From Amycolatopsis acidiphila (GTDB lineage: Bacteria; Actinomycetota; Actinomycetes; Mycobacteriales; Pseudonocardiaceae): DNA of 64,000 bases. Position 1 is the first letter of the stretch. The number at the start of each line of letters is the position of its first letter. The notes beneath the pieces were generated by a model. It ran no database searches. It worked only from the letters and a program-made list of their open reading frames with translations, and was not told the DNA's origin. The position numbers and the translations under genes are program-made. Location: assembly GCF_021391495.1 (NCBI RefSeq), contig NZ_CP090063.1:7130001-7194000 (forward strand), read 5' to 3'. Below, one piece after another: positions 1 through 7,556 of this stretch.

Positions 1-126
1 ATCGAAGACGACCAGGTCACCGATCATGACCTGCATGAGCCTTTTGGCCAGCTTCACGCCCTGCAACGTCAACACGTGCCCACGCCCCGAAGCGCTCCGG
101 CCAGTCGGCCACGGCGGGCAGGCAGC
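1..126. other. left window edge, no assignable gene
   Basis: No family was recognised here. On the minus strand a 25-codon open stretch (GTG at 75 running off the edge) translates to a short hydrophobic-basic segment. It could be the start of a gene lying outside the window, but no convincing ribosome-binding site or homology was seen. The rest is ordinary high-GC sequence. Confidence 0.3.
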
Positions 127-156
127 AAAAAGGCCACCCGCCCAGCAGGTGGCCCT
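127..156 (-). terminator. intrinsic terminator downstream of tRNA-Ala
   Basis: On the minus strand a 7-bp GGCCACC/GGTGGCC stem with a nine-base loop is followed directly by five Ts. It lies about 70 bases past the tRNA-Ala 3' end, so it probably ends that transcript. Confidence 0.7.
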
Positions 157-226
157 TCAACTTCCGGCGTTGCCCTTCTTCTGAAGGGCGTTCACGCAGG
201 CAAGGGTTCTACTAACAACCCTAGGG

Positions 227-299
227 TGGAGCTGAGGGGAATCGAACCCCTGACCTTCTCGATGCGAACGAGACGCGCTACCAACTGCGCTACAGCCCC
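227..299 (-). tRNA. tRNA-Ala(CGC)
   Basis: Read on the minus strand this is a 73-nt cloverleaf. The acceptor stem GGGGCTG pairs with CAGCTCC, with one G-U pair. There is a D-arm GCGC...GCGC, an anticodon stem TCTCG/CGAGA with loop TTCGCAT (anticodon CGC, reading GCG alanine codons), and a T-arm AGGGG/CCCCT with TTCGATT. The discriminator is A and no CCA is encoded. The GGGGCTGTAGC start is typical of alanine tRNAs. Confidence 0.95.
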
Positions 300-353
300 T
301 TGTTGAAAGCGTGGAAAGCATAGCAACCACCGCGAGGCGGTCGGCGAGGGGGG

Positions 354-1202
354 TTACTCGCCGACCGCCCGCCGGAACGGGAGTTGGCCCGGGTCGTCCA
401 GTTCGTGGAATGCCGGGTCCTCGTCGTCCACGTCGACGATCACCGCGCGGCCGCGCATCCGCGAGGCGGGCGACGGGCGGCGCTCGATGCCGACCAGTTC
501 GCGCCGCGGCTCCTCGGCCACCTCGTACTCGTCCCGCAGGTCCCGCCGCGGCGCGGCACGACGCCGAGCCCTGTCCAGCCGCGCGAGCCGTCGCTGCCGG
601 ATCTCGTTCTCGATCCGGACCTGCCGCCGCAAGTACGCGAGGTAGGACACGAACGCGATGTCGATCAGACCGTGCGCCCACCAGAGCAGCCCGGTCACGA
701 AGCCGGCCGCACCGGCGGTCACCAGCGCGAGAAGGATGAGGGCCAGCACCACGCGCTGCCGGAACGCGTACTTGGCGCGCGCCGCGATCTCCGCGGCCTC
801 CGGATCGAAGCCGCCACGGCCCGGCCGGTAGCGGCGCCCGTCGTCATCGGGGTCGTCATACGACGCGGAAGACCGGCGGCGGCGCGGATCGTCTTCGGAG
901 TCGTCCTGGGGGTCGAAGCCGCCACGCGCGGAGCGGTAGCGGCGCTCGTCCTCTTCGGGGTCGGCGTACTCGTCGAGGTCGTCCTCGAGCTCAGCGGGTT
1001 CGGGGTCGACGACCTGTTGCACAGTCTGGGCCATGGCGAACTCCTCTTCCCCCTGGTCGGTGCCGCTCCCACTCCGCACGACGCGCGCCGCGAGCGCGGC
1101 ATCCGCCGTCTGCACGACGGCCTGACGCTTCCGCGCGACCATGGGCACGAGCACGACAAGCCACGCCGCCGCCAGGGCGACAATGATCAACGAGCTGGGC
1201 AT
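354..1202 (-). CDS. sepX: SepX/GlpR-type divisome membrane protein
   Basis: A 282-aa membrane protein. One N-terminal hydrophobic segment (residues 4-22) precedes a long acidic, arginine-rich low-complexity region (about 65-130) that contains two copies of a YR-x-(A/G)RGGFDP motif. Two further membrane helices follow (about 150-190), then a charged C-terminal tail. This layout, and its place in the galU-moeA-rimJ neighbourhood, match actinobacterial SepX/GlpR. In corynebacteria GlpR is the membrane receptor of the gephyrin-like divisome protein Glp, and SepX stabilises FtsZ rings in Streptomyces. The ATG at 1202 puts the first helix at the N-terminus. The family call rests on architecture and synteny, not on a catalytic motif. 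Confidence 0.8.
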   Translation of the reverse strand: MPSSLIIVALAAAWLVVLVPMVARKRQAVVQTADAALAARVVRSGSGTDQGEEEFAMAQTVQQVVDPEPAELEDDLDEYADPEEDERRYRSARGGFDPQDDSEDDPRRRRSSASYDDPDDDGRRYRPGRGGFDPEAAEIAARAKYAFRQRVVLALILLALVTAGAAGFVTGLLWWAHGLIDIAFVSYLAYLRRQVRIENEIRQRRLARLDRARRRAAPRRDLRDEYEVAEEPRRELVGIERRPSPASRMRGRAVIVDVDDEDPAFHELDDPGQLPFRRAVGE

Positions 1203-1345
1203 CTCCCTCTGTCACCTCCCCCGACTCCTGCTACATACCGTCACGCTAGTCACAGGAGTAACAGATCGCAGGTAGCCACGCCGCTCGAAAAGAGAAAACG
1301 GACCACCGGATTAGGTGAAACAGCACAGATGTGGTAACGCCGATC

Positions 1346-2017
1346 TCACACTCGTTCGGCGCGGCCCTGTTGCACGAGACGGGCGACGAGCCCGGGGCCG
1401 GTCTCCTCCGCGGTGATCGCGAAGCAGAAGTGGTCACGCCAGTCGCCTGCCACATCGAGATACCGCTGGAACAGGCCCTCCTGGCGGAATCCGGCCTTGG
1501 TGAGCACCCGGATGCTCGGCTCGTTCTCCGGGCGCACGGTCGCCTCGATCCGGTGCAGCCCACCGAGGGTCAGCGCGTGGTCCACCAGAAGGGCGACGGC
1601 GGCCGTCGCGACGCCTCCACCGACTGCCGTTGAGGACACCCAGTAACCGACCCAGGCCGAGCGGAGTGAGGCCCGGATCACGTTACCGACTGTGATCTGC
1701 CCCGCGAACTCGCCGTCCACCGTGATGACGAGAGGCAGGCACTGACCACGCCTCGCGAGCCCGCGCAACGCCATCCACTGCGGCGGCCAGGACCAGAAAC
1801 CGTTGCGGTCGCGCCACGGGCCGGGCGCGGTCGGCTCCCACTTCTCGAGGTGCGCCTGGTCGCGCAGGCGGACCCGGGACCAGTCCCCGGCGTCGCGCAA
1901 CCGGATGGGCCGCAGCCCGACGACCCCGGCCCCGACCTTGAGCGGCCCCAATCGTGCCGGCCAGCCGGGATGCCGGGCTTCGATGTCGTACGTCGTTGCC
2001 TGCACCCGGGTATTCAA
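1346..2017 (-). CDS. rimJ: GNAT acetyltransferase, RimJ/RimL-like
   Basis: A 223-aa GCN5-related N-acetyltransferase. The acetyl-CoA binding core lies around residues 120-190: a VGYWV strand, a glycine-rich G-x-G-x-A-T helix start (here VGGGVATAA), the HRIEATVRPEN strand-loop and the KAGFRQEG motif that ends RimJ/RimL-type domains. Members acetylate alpha-amino groups of ribosomal proteins or small amines; the substrate here is unknown. It lies three bases downstream of the moeA/glp stop and is probably co-transcribed with galU and glp. The same order occurs around M. tuberculosis Rv0995, as I recall that map. Confidence 0.85.
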   Translation of the reverse strand: MNTRVQATTYDIEARHPGWPARLGPLKVGAGVVGLRPIRLRDAGDWSRVRLRDQAHLEKWEPTAPGPWRDRNGFWSWPPQWMALRGLARRGQCLPLVITVDGEFAGQITVGNVIRASLRSAWVGYWVSSTAVGGGVATAAVALLVDHALTLGGLHRIEATVRPENEPSIRVLTKAGFRQEGLFQRYLDVAGDWRDHFCFAITAEETGPGLVARLVQQGRAERV

Positions 2018-2020
2018 CCG

Positions 2021-3289
2021 TTACACCCGTTGTGCGAGGAAGGTCACCCGCACCTGCTCGCCCGCGGGCACCTCGGTGAGGTCTTCGTCCACGTTCACCA
2101 GGCAGTTCGCCTCGGCGAGCGAGGCCAGCAGGTGCGCGCCGGAGGTGCCGAGCGGCTGCACCAGGTACTCTCCCGTGCTCTCGTCGCGCAGCAACTGCCC
2201 GCGGAGGAAGCCCTTGCGCCCCTTCGTCGAGCCGATCGGCGACAGCAACCGGGCGCTGACCATCCGCCGATGCGGGTTCCGGGTGCCGCGGGCGGCCCTG
2301 ATCAGCGGGCGGATCAGCACCTCGAACACCACGAGCGCGCTCATCGGGTTGGCCGGCAGCAGGAAGGTCGGCACCGAGTCCGGCCCGAGGCGCCCGAAGC
2401 CCTGCGCGGACCCGGGGTGCATCGCGACCCGCGTCATGTCGAGCCGGCCGAGGTCGGACAACGCCGCGTGCACCTCGTCGCCAGCCGTGCCGCCGGCGCC
2501 GCCGGCGACCACGACGACCTCGGACATCAGCAACCGGCCTTCGACCACTTCACGCAACCGCTTCGGCTCGCCGGGCACGATGCCCACCCGGCTGACCTCG
2601 GCGCCCGCATCCCGCGCGGCGGCGGCCAGTGCGTAGGAGTTGACGTCGTAGACCTGTCCGACCGACGGCGTGCGGTCGATGTCGACCAGCTCGTCGCCGA
2701 CGGACACGATCGACACCCGCGGCCGCGGGTAGACCAGCACCTTGGACCTGCCGACCGCGGCGAGCAGCCCGACCTGCGCGGAGCCGATCGTGTCGCCTTG
2801 GCGCACCGCGACATCGCCGATCTGCACGTCTTCACCGGTGCGGCGGACGTAGCCGGCCGACGGCACCGAGCGGTGCACCGTCACGTTGGCCGGATGCCCG
2901 TCGGTGAAGGCCGTCGGCACGACGGCGTCGGCCAGCGTCGGCAGCGGCGCCCCGGTCGCGACCCGCACCGCCTGCCCTGGCTGCAGCCGCCGGGGCTGGC
3001 GCGAGCCGGCCGGGATCTCGCCCACCACCGGCAGCTGGACCGGCTCGTCCTCGACCGGGCGCACATCGACGCTGCGCACGGCATACCCATCCACGGCAGC
3101 CTGATCGAATCCGGGCAGGGCGTGTTCCGCGACGACCTCTTCGGCGCAGAGCAGGCCCTGTGCCTCGGAGATGGCGACGCGCACCGGACGCGGGCGCACC
3201 GCCGACTCCAGCACGAGCGCGATCTGCGCGTCGACGGGACGGAACTCCTGCTCAGCGGCCTCGGGCGGCTCCGGGGTGGGCGGGGTCAT
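2021..3289 (-). CDS. glp: MoeA/gephyrin-like protein, candidate divisome Glp
   Basis: A 422-aa member of the molybdopterin molybdotransferase family. Residues about 55-75 hold the family signature (LPGFDQAAVDGYAVRS), a MoCF-binding domain lies at about 180-330, and a C-terminal MoeA-C beta domain follows. MoeA inserts molybdate into adenylylated molybdopterin. The motif usually written GGVSVGDYD is replaced by GGAGGTAGDEV, so catalysis may be altered. Corynebacterial Glp is a MoeA paralogue that binds FtsZ and the membrane receptor GlpR, and the receptor-like gene sits two genes downstream. The start overlaps the galU stop by one base (TGATG), which implies translational coupling. A conventional MoeA remains possible. 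Confidence 0.85.
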   Translation of the reverse strand: MTPPTPEPPEAAEQEFRPVDAQIALVLESAVRPRPVRVAISEAQGLLCAEEVVAEHALPGFDQAAVDGYAVRSVDVRPVEDEPVQLPVVGEIPAGSRQPRRLQPGQAVRVATGAPLPTLADAVVPTAFTDGHPANVTVHRSVPSAGYVRRTGEDVQIGDVAVRQGDTIGSAQVGLLAAVGRSKVLVYPRPRVSIVSVGDELVDIDRTPSVGQVYDVNSYALAAAARDAGAEVSRVGIVPGEPKRLREVVEGRLLMSEVVVVAGGAGGTAGDEVHAALSDLGRLDMTRVAMHPGSAQGFGRLGPDSVPTFLLPANPMSALVVFEVLIRPLIRAARGTRNPHRRMVSARLLSPIGSTKGRKGFLRGQLLRDESTGEYLVQPLGTSGAHLLASLAEANCLVNVDEDLTEVPAGEQVRVTFLAQRV

Positions 3290-4191
3290 CAGCCTTCGTT
3301 CTCGATTCGCTCGGCGAGCCAGGTGCGCAGCGACGGGCCGTAGTCGGGGTGGTCGAGGGCGAAATCGACCGCGGCCCGCAGGAACCCGCCGGGGTTGCCC
3401 AGGTCGTGCCGGCCTCCCCGGTGCACCACGATATGTACCGGGTGTCCCTCTTCGATCAGCAGTGCCACCGCGTCGGTGAGCTGGAGTTCGCCGCCGCTGC
3501 CGGGCTCGATCCGGCGCAGCGCGTCGAAGATCGCCCGGTCAAGGAGGTATCGGCCGGCCGCGGCGTAGGTCGATGGAGCGTCCTCCGGCTTCGGCTTCTC
3601 GACCATGCCGTGCACGCGCTTGACGTCTTCGTCGCCCGTATCGGTGACGTCGAATACGCCATAGGGTGAGATCTGCTCCTTCGGGATATCGAATGCGCAC
3701 AGCACGCTGCCGCCGTGCTTCATCCGGACCTCGGCCATCCGCTCGAGGACCCCGGCCGGCAGCACCAGGTCGTCGGGCAGGAGCACGGCGACGGCCTGGT
3801 CCTCGTCGGTGAGGTTCGGCTCGGCCTGGGCGACCGCGTGCCCGAGACCCAGCGCTTCTTCCTGGATGGCGACTTCGACGTCGAGCAGGCCGGGGCCGCG
3901 GCGGACCTTCTCCAGCAACTCGGTCTTGCCCTTGCGCTCGAGGTTCTCCTCCAGCTCGGGCGAGGGCCGGAAGTAGTTGACGACCGCTTCCTTGCCCGGT
4001 GAGGTGACGATCACAAGGCGCTTGGCGCCGGCCTGGGCCGCTTCGGCCGCGACGATCTCGATGCCCGGCGTGTCCACCACGGGTAGCAGCTCCTTGGGAA
4101 CCGCTTTCGTCGCAGGTAGGAAGCGTGTCCCGAGCCCGGCGGCGGGGACGATCGCGGTCCGGAACGAGTTGTTGTCGAAGGCGCCCGTCAT
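3289..4191 (-). CDS. galU: UTP-glucose-1-phosphate uridylyltransferase
   Basis: A 300-aa GalU that makes UDP-glucose from UTP and glucose-1-phosphate for cell-envelope glycans and the Leloir pathway. The N-terminus carries the nucleotidyltransferase signature AAGLGTRFLPATKAVPKEL (about residues 17-35). PYGVFDV and EKPKPEDAPS loops follow, then the GGELQLTD motif of bacterial GalU. The start is placed at ATG 4191 rather than further upstream because homology begins here. It is the first gene of a galU-glp-rimJ operon and is divergent from fthC by only 24 bp, so the two promoters must overlap the reading frames. Confidence 0.95.
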   Translation of the reverse strand: MTGAFDNNSFRTAIVPAAGLGTRFLPATKAVPKELLPVVDTPGIEIVAAEAAQAGAKRLVIVTSPGKEAVVNYFRPSPELEENLERKGKTELLEKVRRGPGLLDVEVAIQEEALGLGHAVAQAEPNLTDEDQAVAVLLPDDLVLPAGVLERMAEVRMKHGGSVLCAFDIPKEQISPYGVFDVTDTGDEDVKRVHGMVEKPKPEDAPSTYAAAGRYLLDRAIFDALRRIEPGSGGELQLTDAVALLIEEGHPVHIVVHRGGRHDLGNPGGFLRAAVDFALDHPDYGPSLRTWLAERIENEG

Positions 4192-4215
4192 GGAGGTAAA
4201 GCCTAACCTGCGGTT

Positions 4216-4806
4216 ATGTGTAGCGGGCGGAATGACGACCTGGGGAAGGCCGAGTGGCGGGCACGTGTGGCGGCGGCTCGCACCGACGTTTCCCAGGCCC
4301 AGCGGGTACTGGAGGCACGTGCGCTGGTCGCGGCGCTCGCCGCGTTGAGCCTGCCGGACACGGTCTGCTGCTACGTGCCGTTCGGAACCGAACCGGGTTC
4401 GGCGGCGTGGCTGGACCTCCTGCGCGGGTCCGGGGTGCGGGTGCTGCTGCCGGTGATCCCGCCGACACCGGCGCCGTTGGACTGGGCAGAGCACACCGGT
4501 CCCCTGGCTCCGGGTCGCCTTCGCGGCGTCCTCGAGCCGACGGGTCCACGCCTGGGGCCCGCAGCCTTGGGCGAAGCAGGTCTCGTGCTGGTGCCCGCGC
4601 TGGCCGTGGACAACCGGGGCGCGCGCCTCGGCCGCGGCGCGGGCTACTACGACCGGTCGCTCGCCCACGCCGCCCCCGACGCCGTCCTACTGGCCCCGAT
4701 CCGCGACCACGAGCTGGTGGACCACCTCCCCACCGAGCCCCACGACGTCCGGATGACCGCGGCACTGACCCCACGCCGGGGTCTCGTGCCACTGCCGGTC
4801 GCATGA
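4216..4806 (+). CDS. fthC: 5-formyltetrahydrofolate cyclo-ligase
   Basis: A 196-aa protein of the 5-FTHF cyclo-ligase (MTHFS) family, which uses ATP to convert 5-formyl-THF to 5,10-methenyl-THF and salvages this inactive folate. The N-terminal K-x2-WR-x3-AAR stretch fits the family's first helix. The C-terminal LVPALAVDNRGARLGRGAGYYDR block (about residues 123-147) is the phosphate-binding signature. It is divergent from galU, as is the Rv0992c/Rv0993 pair in mycobacteria. The ATG at 4216 is used; the first seven residues are weakly conserved, so a slightly later start is possible. Confidence 0.92.
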   Translation: MCSGRNDDLGKAEWRARVAAARTDVSQAQRVLEARALVAALAALSLPDTVCCYVPFGTEPGSAAWLDLLRGSGVRVLLPVIPPTPAPLDWAEHTGPLAPGRLRGVLEPTGPRLGPAALGEAGLVLVPALAVDNRGARLGRGAGYYDRSLAHAAPDAVLLAPIRDHELVDHLPTEPHDVRMTAALTPRRGLVPLPVA

Positions 4807-5020
4807 CCTCTCGTGTCCTCCCAGGTACACCTCCTTCTCCGCAGCCACCACGCCTGACGCCTCCCATCGGTGACCGATATCTCACGACCCACCGACATCC
4901 TCGGAGGTCCGGCGACCGTTGTTGTGAGGTGAGGGCAAACGGGCAGGCCACTGGTACCGGCGGGTCGCTTGACCGCAGATGATCGTGGTGCGTCTCGGTT
5001 GCAAGGCATGAAAACCCCGT

Positions 5021-5050
5021 TTGACCTGCGGGGGAATCGCCAAGTATCGT
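5021..5050 (+). promoter_or_regulatory. sigma-70-type promoter of the FmdB/Ruc gene
   Basis: TTGACC at 5021-5026 and TATCGT at 5045-5050 are separated by 18 bases. The elements sit just upstream of the CIRCE operator and about 50 bases before the GTG start, the expected layout for a heat-shock gene repressed by HrcA. Confidence 0.6.
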
Positions 5051-5056
5051 CTAGTG

Positions 5057-5083
5057 TTAGCACTCTCGCGGATCGAGTGCCAA
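5057..5083 (+). promoter_or_regulatory. CIRCE operator (HrcA box)
   Basis: TTAGCACTC at 5057-5065, a nine-base spacer, then GAGTGCCAA at 5075-5083. This matches the HrcA consensus TTAGCACTC-N9-GAGTGCTAA at 17 of 18 arm positions. It lies directly after the putative -10 and 17 bases before the GTG start of the FmdB gene. HrcA bound here would block transcription until heat or unfolding stress. Confidence 0.93.
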
Positions 5084-5100
5084 TGCGCGAAGGAGCAGCA

Positions 5101-5454
5101 GTGCCCACCTACCAGTACGCCTGCAAGGAGTGCGGCCACCAGTTCGAGGCCGTGCAGTCGTTCTCCGACGCCAGCCTGACCGAGTGCCCGCAGTGCACCG
5201 GCCCGCTGCGCAAGCTCTACGGCGCCGTCGGCGTGATCTTCAAGGGCAGCGGGTTCTACCGCACCGACTCGCGCTCCGACGCCAAGTCGTCCGCCGGTTC
5301 GAGCAAGCCCTCGTCCTCGTCGAGCACCGGCTCCTCCGGTGACGGCGGGTCGAGCAGTGGCAAGTCGGACAGCAGCGGATCGAGCAGCGGCAAGTCGGAC
5401 TCTTCGTCCTCCTCGTCGAGCAGCTCCTCCACCACTGCGGCCGCCGCTTCCTGA
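5101..5454 (+). CDS. ruc: FmdB-family zinc-ribbon protein, Ruc-like redox chaperone
   Basis: A 117-aa protein with an FmdB zinc ribbon: CxxC pairs at C8/C11 and C29/C32, the GVIFKGSGFYRTD block (about 46-58), then a long Ser/Gly/Lys tail (64-117) that should be disordered. This is the layout of M. tuberculosis Rv0991c (Ruc), a chaperone whose cysteines release zinc and form disulfides under oxidation. The GTG at 5101 is chosen because AAGGAG sits a few bases upstream and the conserved start PTYQYAC follows. A CIRCE element places it in the HrcA regulon. The neighbours fthC and galU match the mycobacterial locus. Chaperone activity is inferred. Confidence 0.88.
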   Translation: MPTYQYACKECGHQFEAVQSFSDASLTECPQCTGPLRKLYGAVGVIFKGSGFYRTDSRSDAKSSAGSSKPSSSSSTGSSGDGGSSSGKSDSSGSSSGKSDSSSSSSSSSSTTAAAAS

Positions 5455-5592
5455 CGAACGAGTTATCCACAGGCACCCAGTTGTCCACAGGTGCTTGAAC
5501 ATCATCTGTTCTCCTCGCGGGCACGCTTCTAGCGTCGAGGTGACGGCAGCGGACCCACCGCAGCCGCATCGACGACCAGGAGTGTGCCCGCG

Positions 5593-6081
5593 ATGCGTTT
5601 CCCGCCCCGTTCCTCGTGGCACCGCTTTCGTTTTCGCTTACGTACCAGGCGTTTCCTGCTGATCCGGCGTGCACTCGCGGTCGGGTTGCTCCTCCTCGCC
5701 GCGGCGCTCGCCCTTCGCCCGACCGCTGCTACGCCCACGTCGGCCGAGCCTGCGCGAGCCCGTGCGAGTCCTGGCGTTCCGCTGTCCGGCGCGGCCGGTT
5801 TATCCACAGTCCCCGTCCACCTCGCGGACGCGAGCGTGGCCGCGTTGCTCACGCCCGGCATGCGGGTGGACGTGGTGACCGCCGAAGACGGTTACAGCCC
5901 CCGGAAGGTGCTGGCCAGCATGGCGACCGTCATCGACATCCGTCCGCCCCCGGAGGGTGGCAGCCAGCTCACGGGCACCGAGTCCAAGGGGCCTCTCGTG
6001 CTGATCGCCGTTCCCACCGAAATCGCGACGGAGGTGGCCGCGCTGTCACTGCGAAACCCGGTAGCCGTTACCCTCCGTTAG
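5593..6081 (+). CDS. SAF-domain membrane protein, CpaB/RcpC-like
   Basis: About 162 aa. A very basic N-terminus precedes one hydrophobic helix (about 26-45), an alanine/proline linker and a C-terminal SAF-like beta-clip domain with VHLADASVAALLTPGMRVDVV. That motif is characteristic of the CpaB/RcpC pilus-assembly and flagellar FlgA group. There are no Flp pilus genes nearby, so a pilus role is doubtful; a small membrane-anchored periplasmic binding module is a safer description. The ATG at 5593 is preferred because AGGAG lies ten bases upstream; GTG at 5584 is an in-frame alternative. mscL begins 26 bp downstream. Confidence 0.8.
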   Translation: MRFPPRSSWHRFRFRLRTRRFLLIRRALAVGLLLLAAALALRPTAATPTSAEPARARASPGVPLSGAAGLSTVPVHLADASVAALLTPGMRVDVVTAEDGYSPRKVLASMATVIDIRPPPEGGSQLTGTESKGPLVLIAVPTEIATEVAALSLRNPVAVTLR

Positions 6082-6107
6082 CCATATCCGGTGAGGAAGG
6101 AGTGCAC

Positions 6108-6533
6108 ATGCTGAAGGGTTTCAAAGACTTTCTGATGCGCGGCAATGTCGTCGATCTCGCGGTCGCGGTGGTCATCGGCACCGCGTTCACGGCGATCGTC
6201 ACCGCGTTCACGAACGGTCTGATCAAGCCGCTGATCAACACGATCGGCGGGACGGATGCGGCCAAGGGCCTGGGCTTCAACATCCTCGGCAGCAATGACT
6301 CGACGTTTCTCGACTTCGGGGGTGTCATCAACGCGGTGATCAACTTCGCGCTGATCGCCGCCGTCGTGTACTTCATCATCGTGCTGCCGGTGCAGAAGAT
6401 CCAGGAGCGCCGCAAGAGGGGTCAGGAAGCGGGCCCCTCCGAGCCCACGGACGTCGAACTGCTCATCGAGATCCGCGACCTCCTGCGCGAGCAGCGTGGT
6501 CGCCAGGAGAGTGAGGAGAAGATCAGGTCATAG
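6108..6533 (+). CDS. mscL: large-conductance mechanosensitive channel
   Basis: A 141-aa MscL, which opens a wide pore when membrane tension rises during hypo-osmotic shock. It has the N-terminal amphipathic LKGFKDFLMRGNVVDLAVAV segment leading into TM1 (about 13-40), a periplasmic loop with FLDFGGV, TM2 (about 75-100) and a charged cytoplasmic helix. Length and motifs are canonical. AAGGAG precedes the ATG by eight bases. It follows the SAF-domain gene in the same direction and is convergent with the minus-strand small gene and mog. Confidence 0.97.
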   Translation: MLKGFKDFLMRGNVVDLAVAVVIGTAFTAIVTAFTNGLIKPLINTIGGTDAAKGLGFNILGSNDSTFLDFGGVINAVINFALIAAVVYFIIVLPVQKIQERRKRGQEAGPSEPTDVELLIEIRDLLREQRGRQESEEKIRS

Positions 6534-6780
6534 CCGCCGCGCTCGCACCCTCCGCGGGCCCGGAGCGAGGACTATGTCGTGCGGTCAAGGCCGACGTGGG
6601 AGCCAACGGGGCCATTAGTCCCTTGACCGGGCACCACCGCTCACAGCCTGCATACGCGTGAAGCGAGGCCGCCCACAGCCCGCGGTCACAGCTCCCGCGG
6701 CCGCGACAGGGATCCGCCCTGAAGACCATCAGTCTCCGACCGGGCACCAACCGCCCGGGCAGGCCGAAGGGTGCTCGCGG

Positions 6781-6963
6781 CTAACGGTCGTGGTGCGGGG
6801 GCCGGTTCTCCCGGTACCAGGCGTCCCGGTCGCGGCTCGAGGACTCCGGATCGCGCTCGTCGGAGGTGGTTTCCGGCAGGACGTCCCCGAAGATCGCGTC
6901 CAGCTCGCGCCGGTCGCGCTTCGGGGACGGCCGGTCGCGTTCGTCGCGTTCGTCGCCGGACAA
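6781..6963 (-). CDS. small highly charged protein
   Basis: A 60-aa reading frame, almost entirely Asp, Glu, Arg, Ser and Pro, with no hydrophobic core; it is likely disordered. It starts four bases after the mog stop and reads the same way, so it is probably translated from the mog message. No family was recognised. The tight spacing favours a real gene, while the biased composition in high-GC DNA makes a chance frame possible. Confidence 0.55.
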   Translation of the reverse strand: MSGDERDERDRPSPKRDRRELDAIFGDVLPETTSDERDPESSSRDRDAWYRENRPPHHDR

Positions 6964-6967
6964 CGGC

Positions 6968-7468
6968 TCAGGCCTCGTCGAGGCCGGACAGCTCGTCGAT
7001 GACGTGCGGCACCAGCGAGGACAACGTCGCCATGCCGTCCCGCACCGCCGCGCGCGAGCCGGCGAGGTTGACCACCAGGGTGCTGCCCGACACGCCGACC
7101 AGGCCGCGGGAGATCCCCGCGTCGACGGCGCCGGCGGCGAGGCCGGAGGAGCGCAGCGCTTCGCCGATGCCGGGGATGGGGCGATCCAGCACGCCCGCGG
7201 TCGCGTCGGGGGTCACGTCGCGAGGTGACACACCGGTGCCACCGACCGTGATCACGAGGTCGACGCCACCGATGACGGCGGTGTTGAGCGCATTGCGGAT
7301 GGCGACGGTGTCCGCGTGGACGACGACCACGCCGTCCACGATGAAGCCGGCTTCCTCCAGCAGCTCCGTGACCAGGGGCCCCGAGGTGTCATCGTGCTCG
7401 CCATGCGCCGCGCGGTCGTCCACGATCACCACGAGGGCGCGGCCAAGCCGCTGTGCACTGCGTTCCAT
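6968..7468 (-). CDS. mog: MogA/MoaB-family molybdopterin adenylyltransferase
   Basis: A 166-aa MoCF-binding domain protein that adenylylates molybdopterin before molybdate insertion. Diagnostic are the VITVGGTGVSPRDVTPD loop (about residues 75-92), GGTG being the molybdopterin-binding motif, and the later GSTLVVNLAGSRAAVRD block. The ATG at 7468 is preferred, with GTG at 7477 the in-frame alternative. In the M. tuberculosis block the equivalent gene (moaB2) lies between pepD and mscL. Here mscL is still next door, but pepD is displaced by the inserted glycosylation genes. Confidence 0.9.
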   Translation of the reverse strand: MERSAQRLGRALVVIVDDRAAHGEHDDTSGPLVTELLEEAGFIVDGVVVVHADTVAIRNALNTAVIGGVDLVITVGGTGVSPRDVTPDATAGVLDRPIPGIGEALRSSGLAAGAVDAGISRGLVGVSGSTLVVNLAGSRAAVRDGMATLSSLVPHVIDELSGLDEA

Positions 7469-7556
7469 GCAGCACACGTTAGCCCGTTGTTACCGAAGTC
7501 TGACGGCCACGTCCGAGCTACTGCGCGTACCTGGTCTCGCCCCATAGCGTGACGGC

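Noticed and set aside
384..1337. Long plus-strand open frame of 317 codons antisense to the sepX gene
   Set aside because: Composition is His/Arg/Val-rich mirror coding of the minus gene, with no start signal or homology.
1850..3343. 497-codon plus-strand frame over the moeA/glp gene
   Set aside because: It is the complementary shadow of a clear MoeA-family gene and shows no recognised motif.
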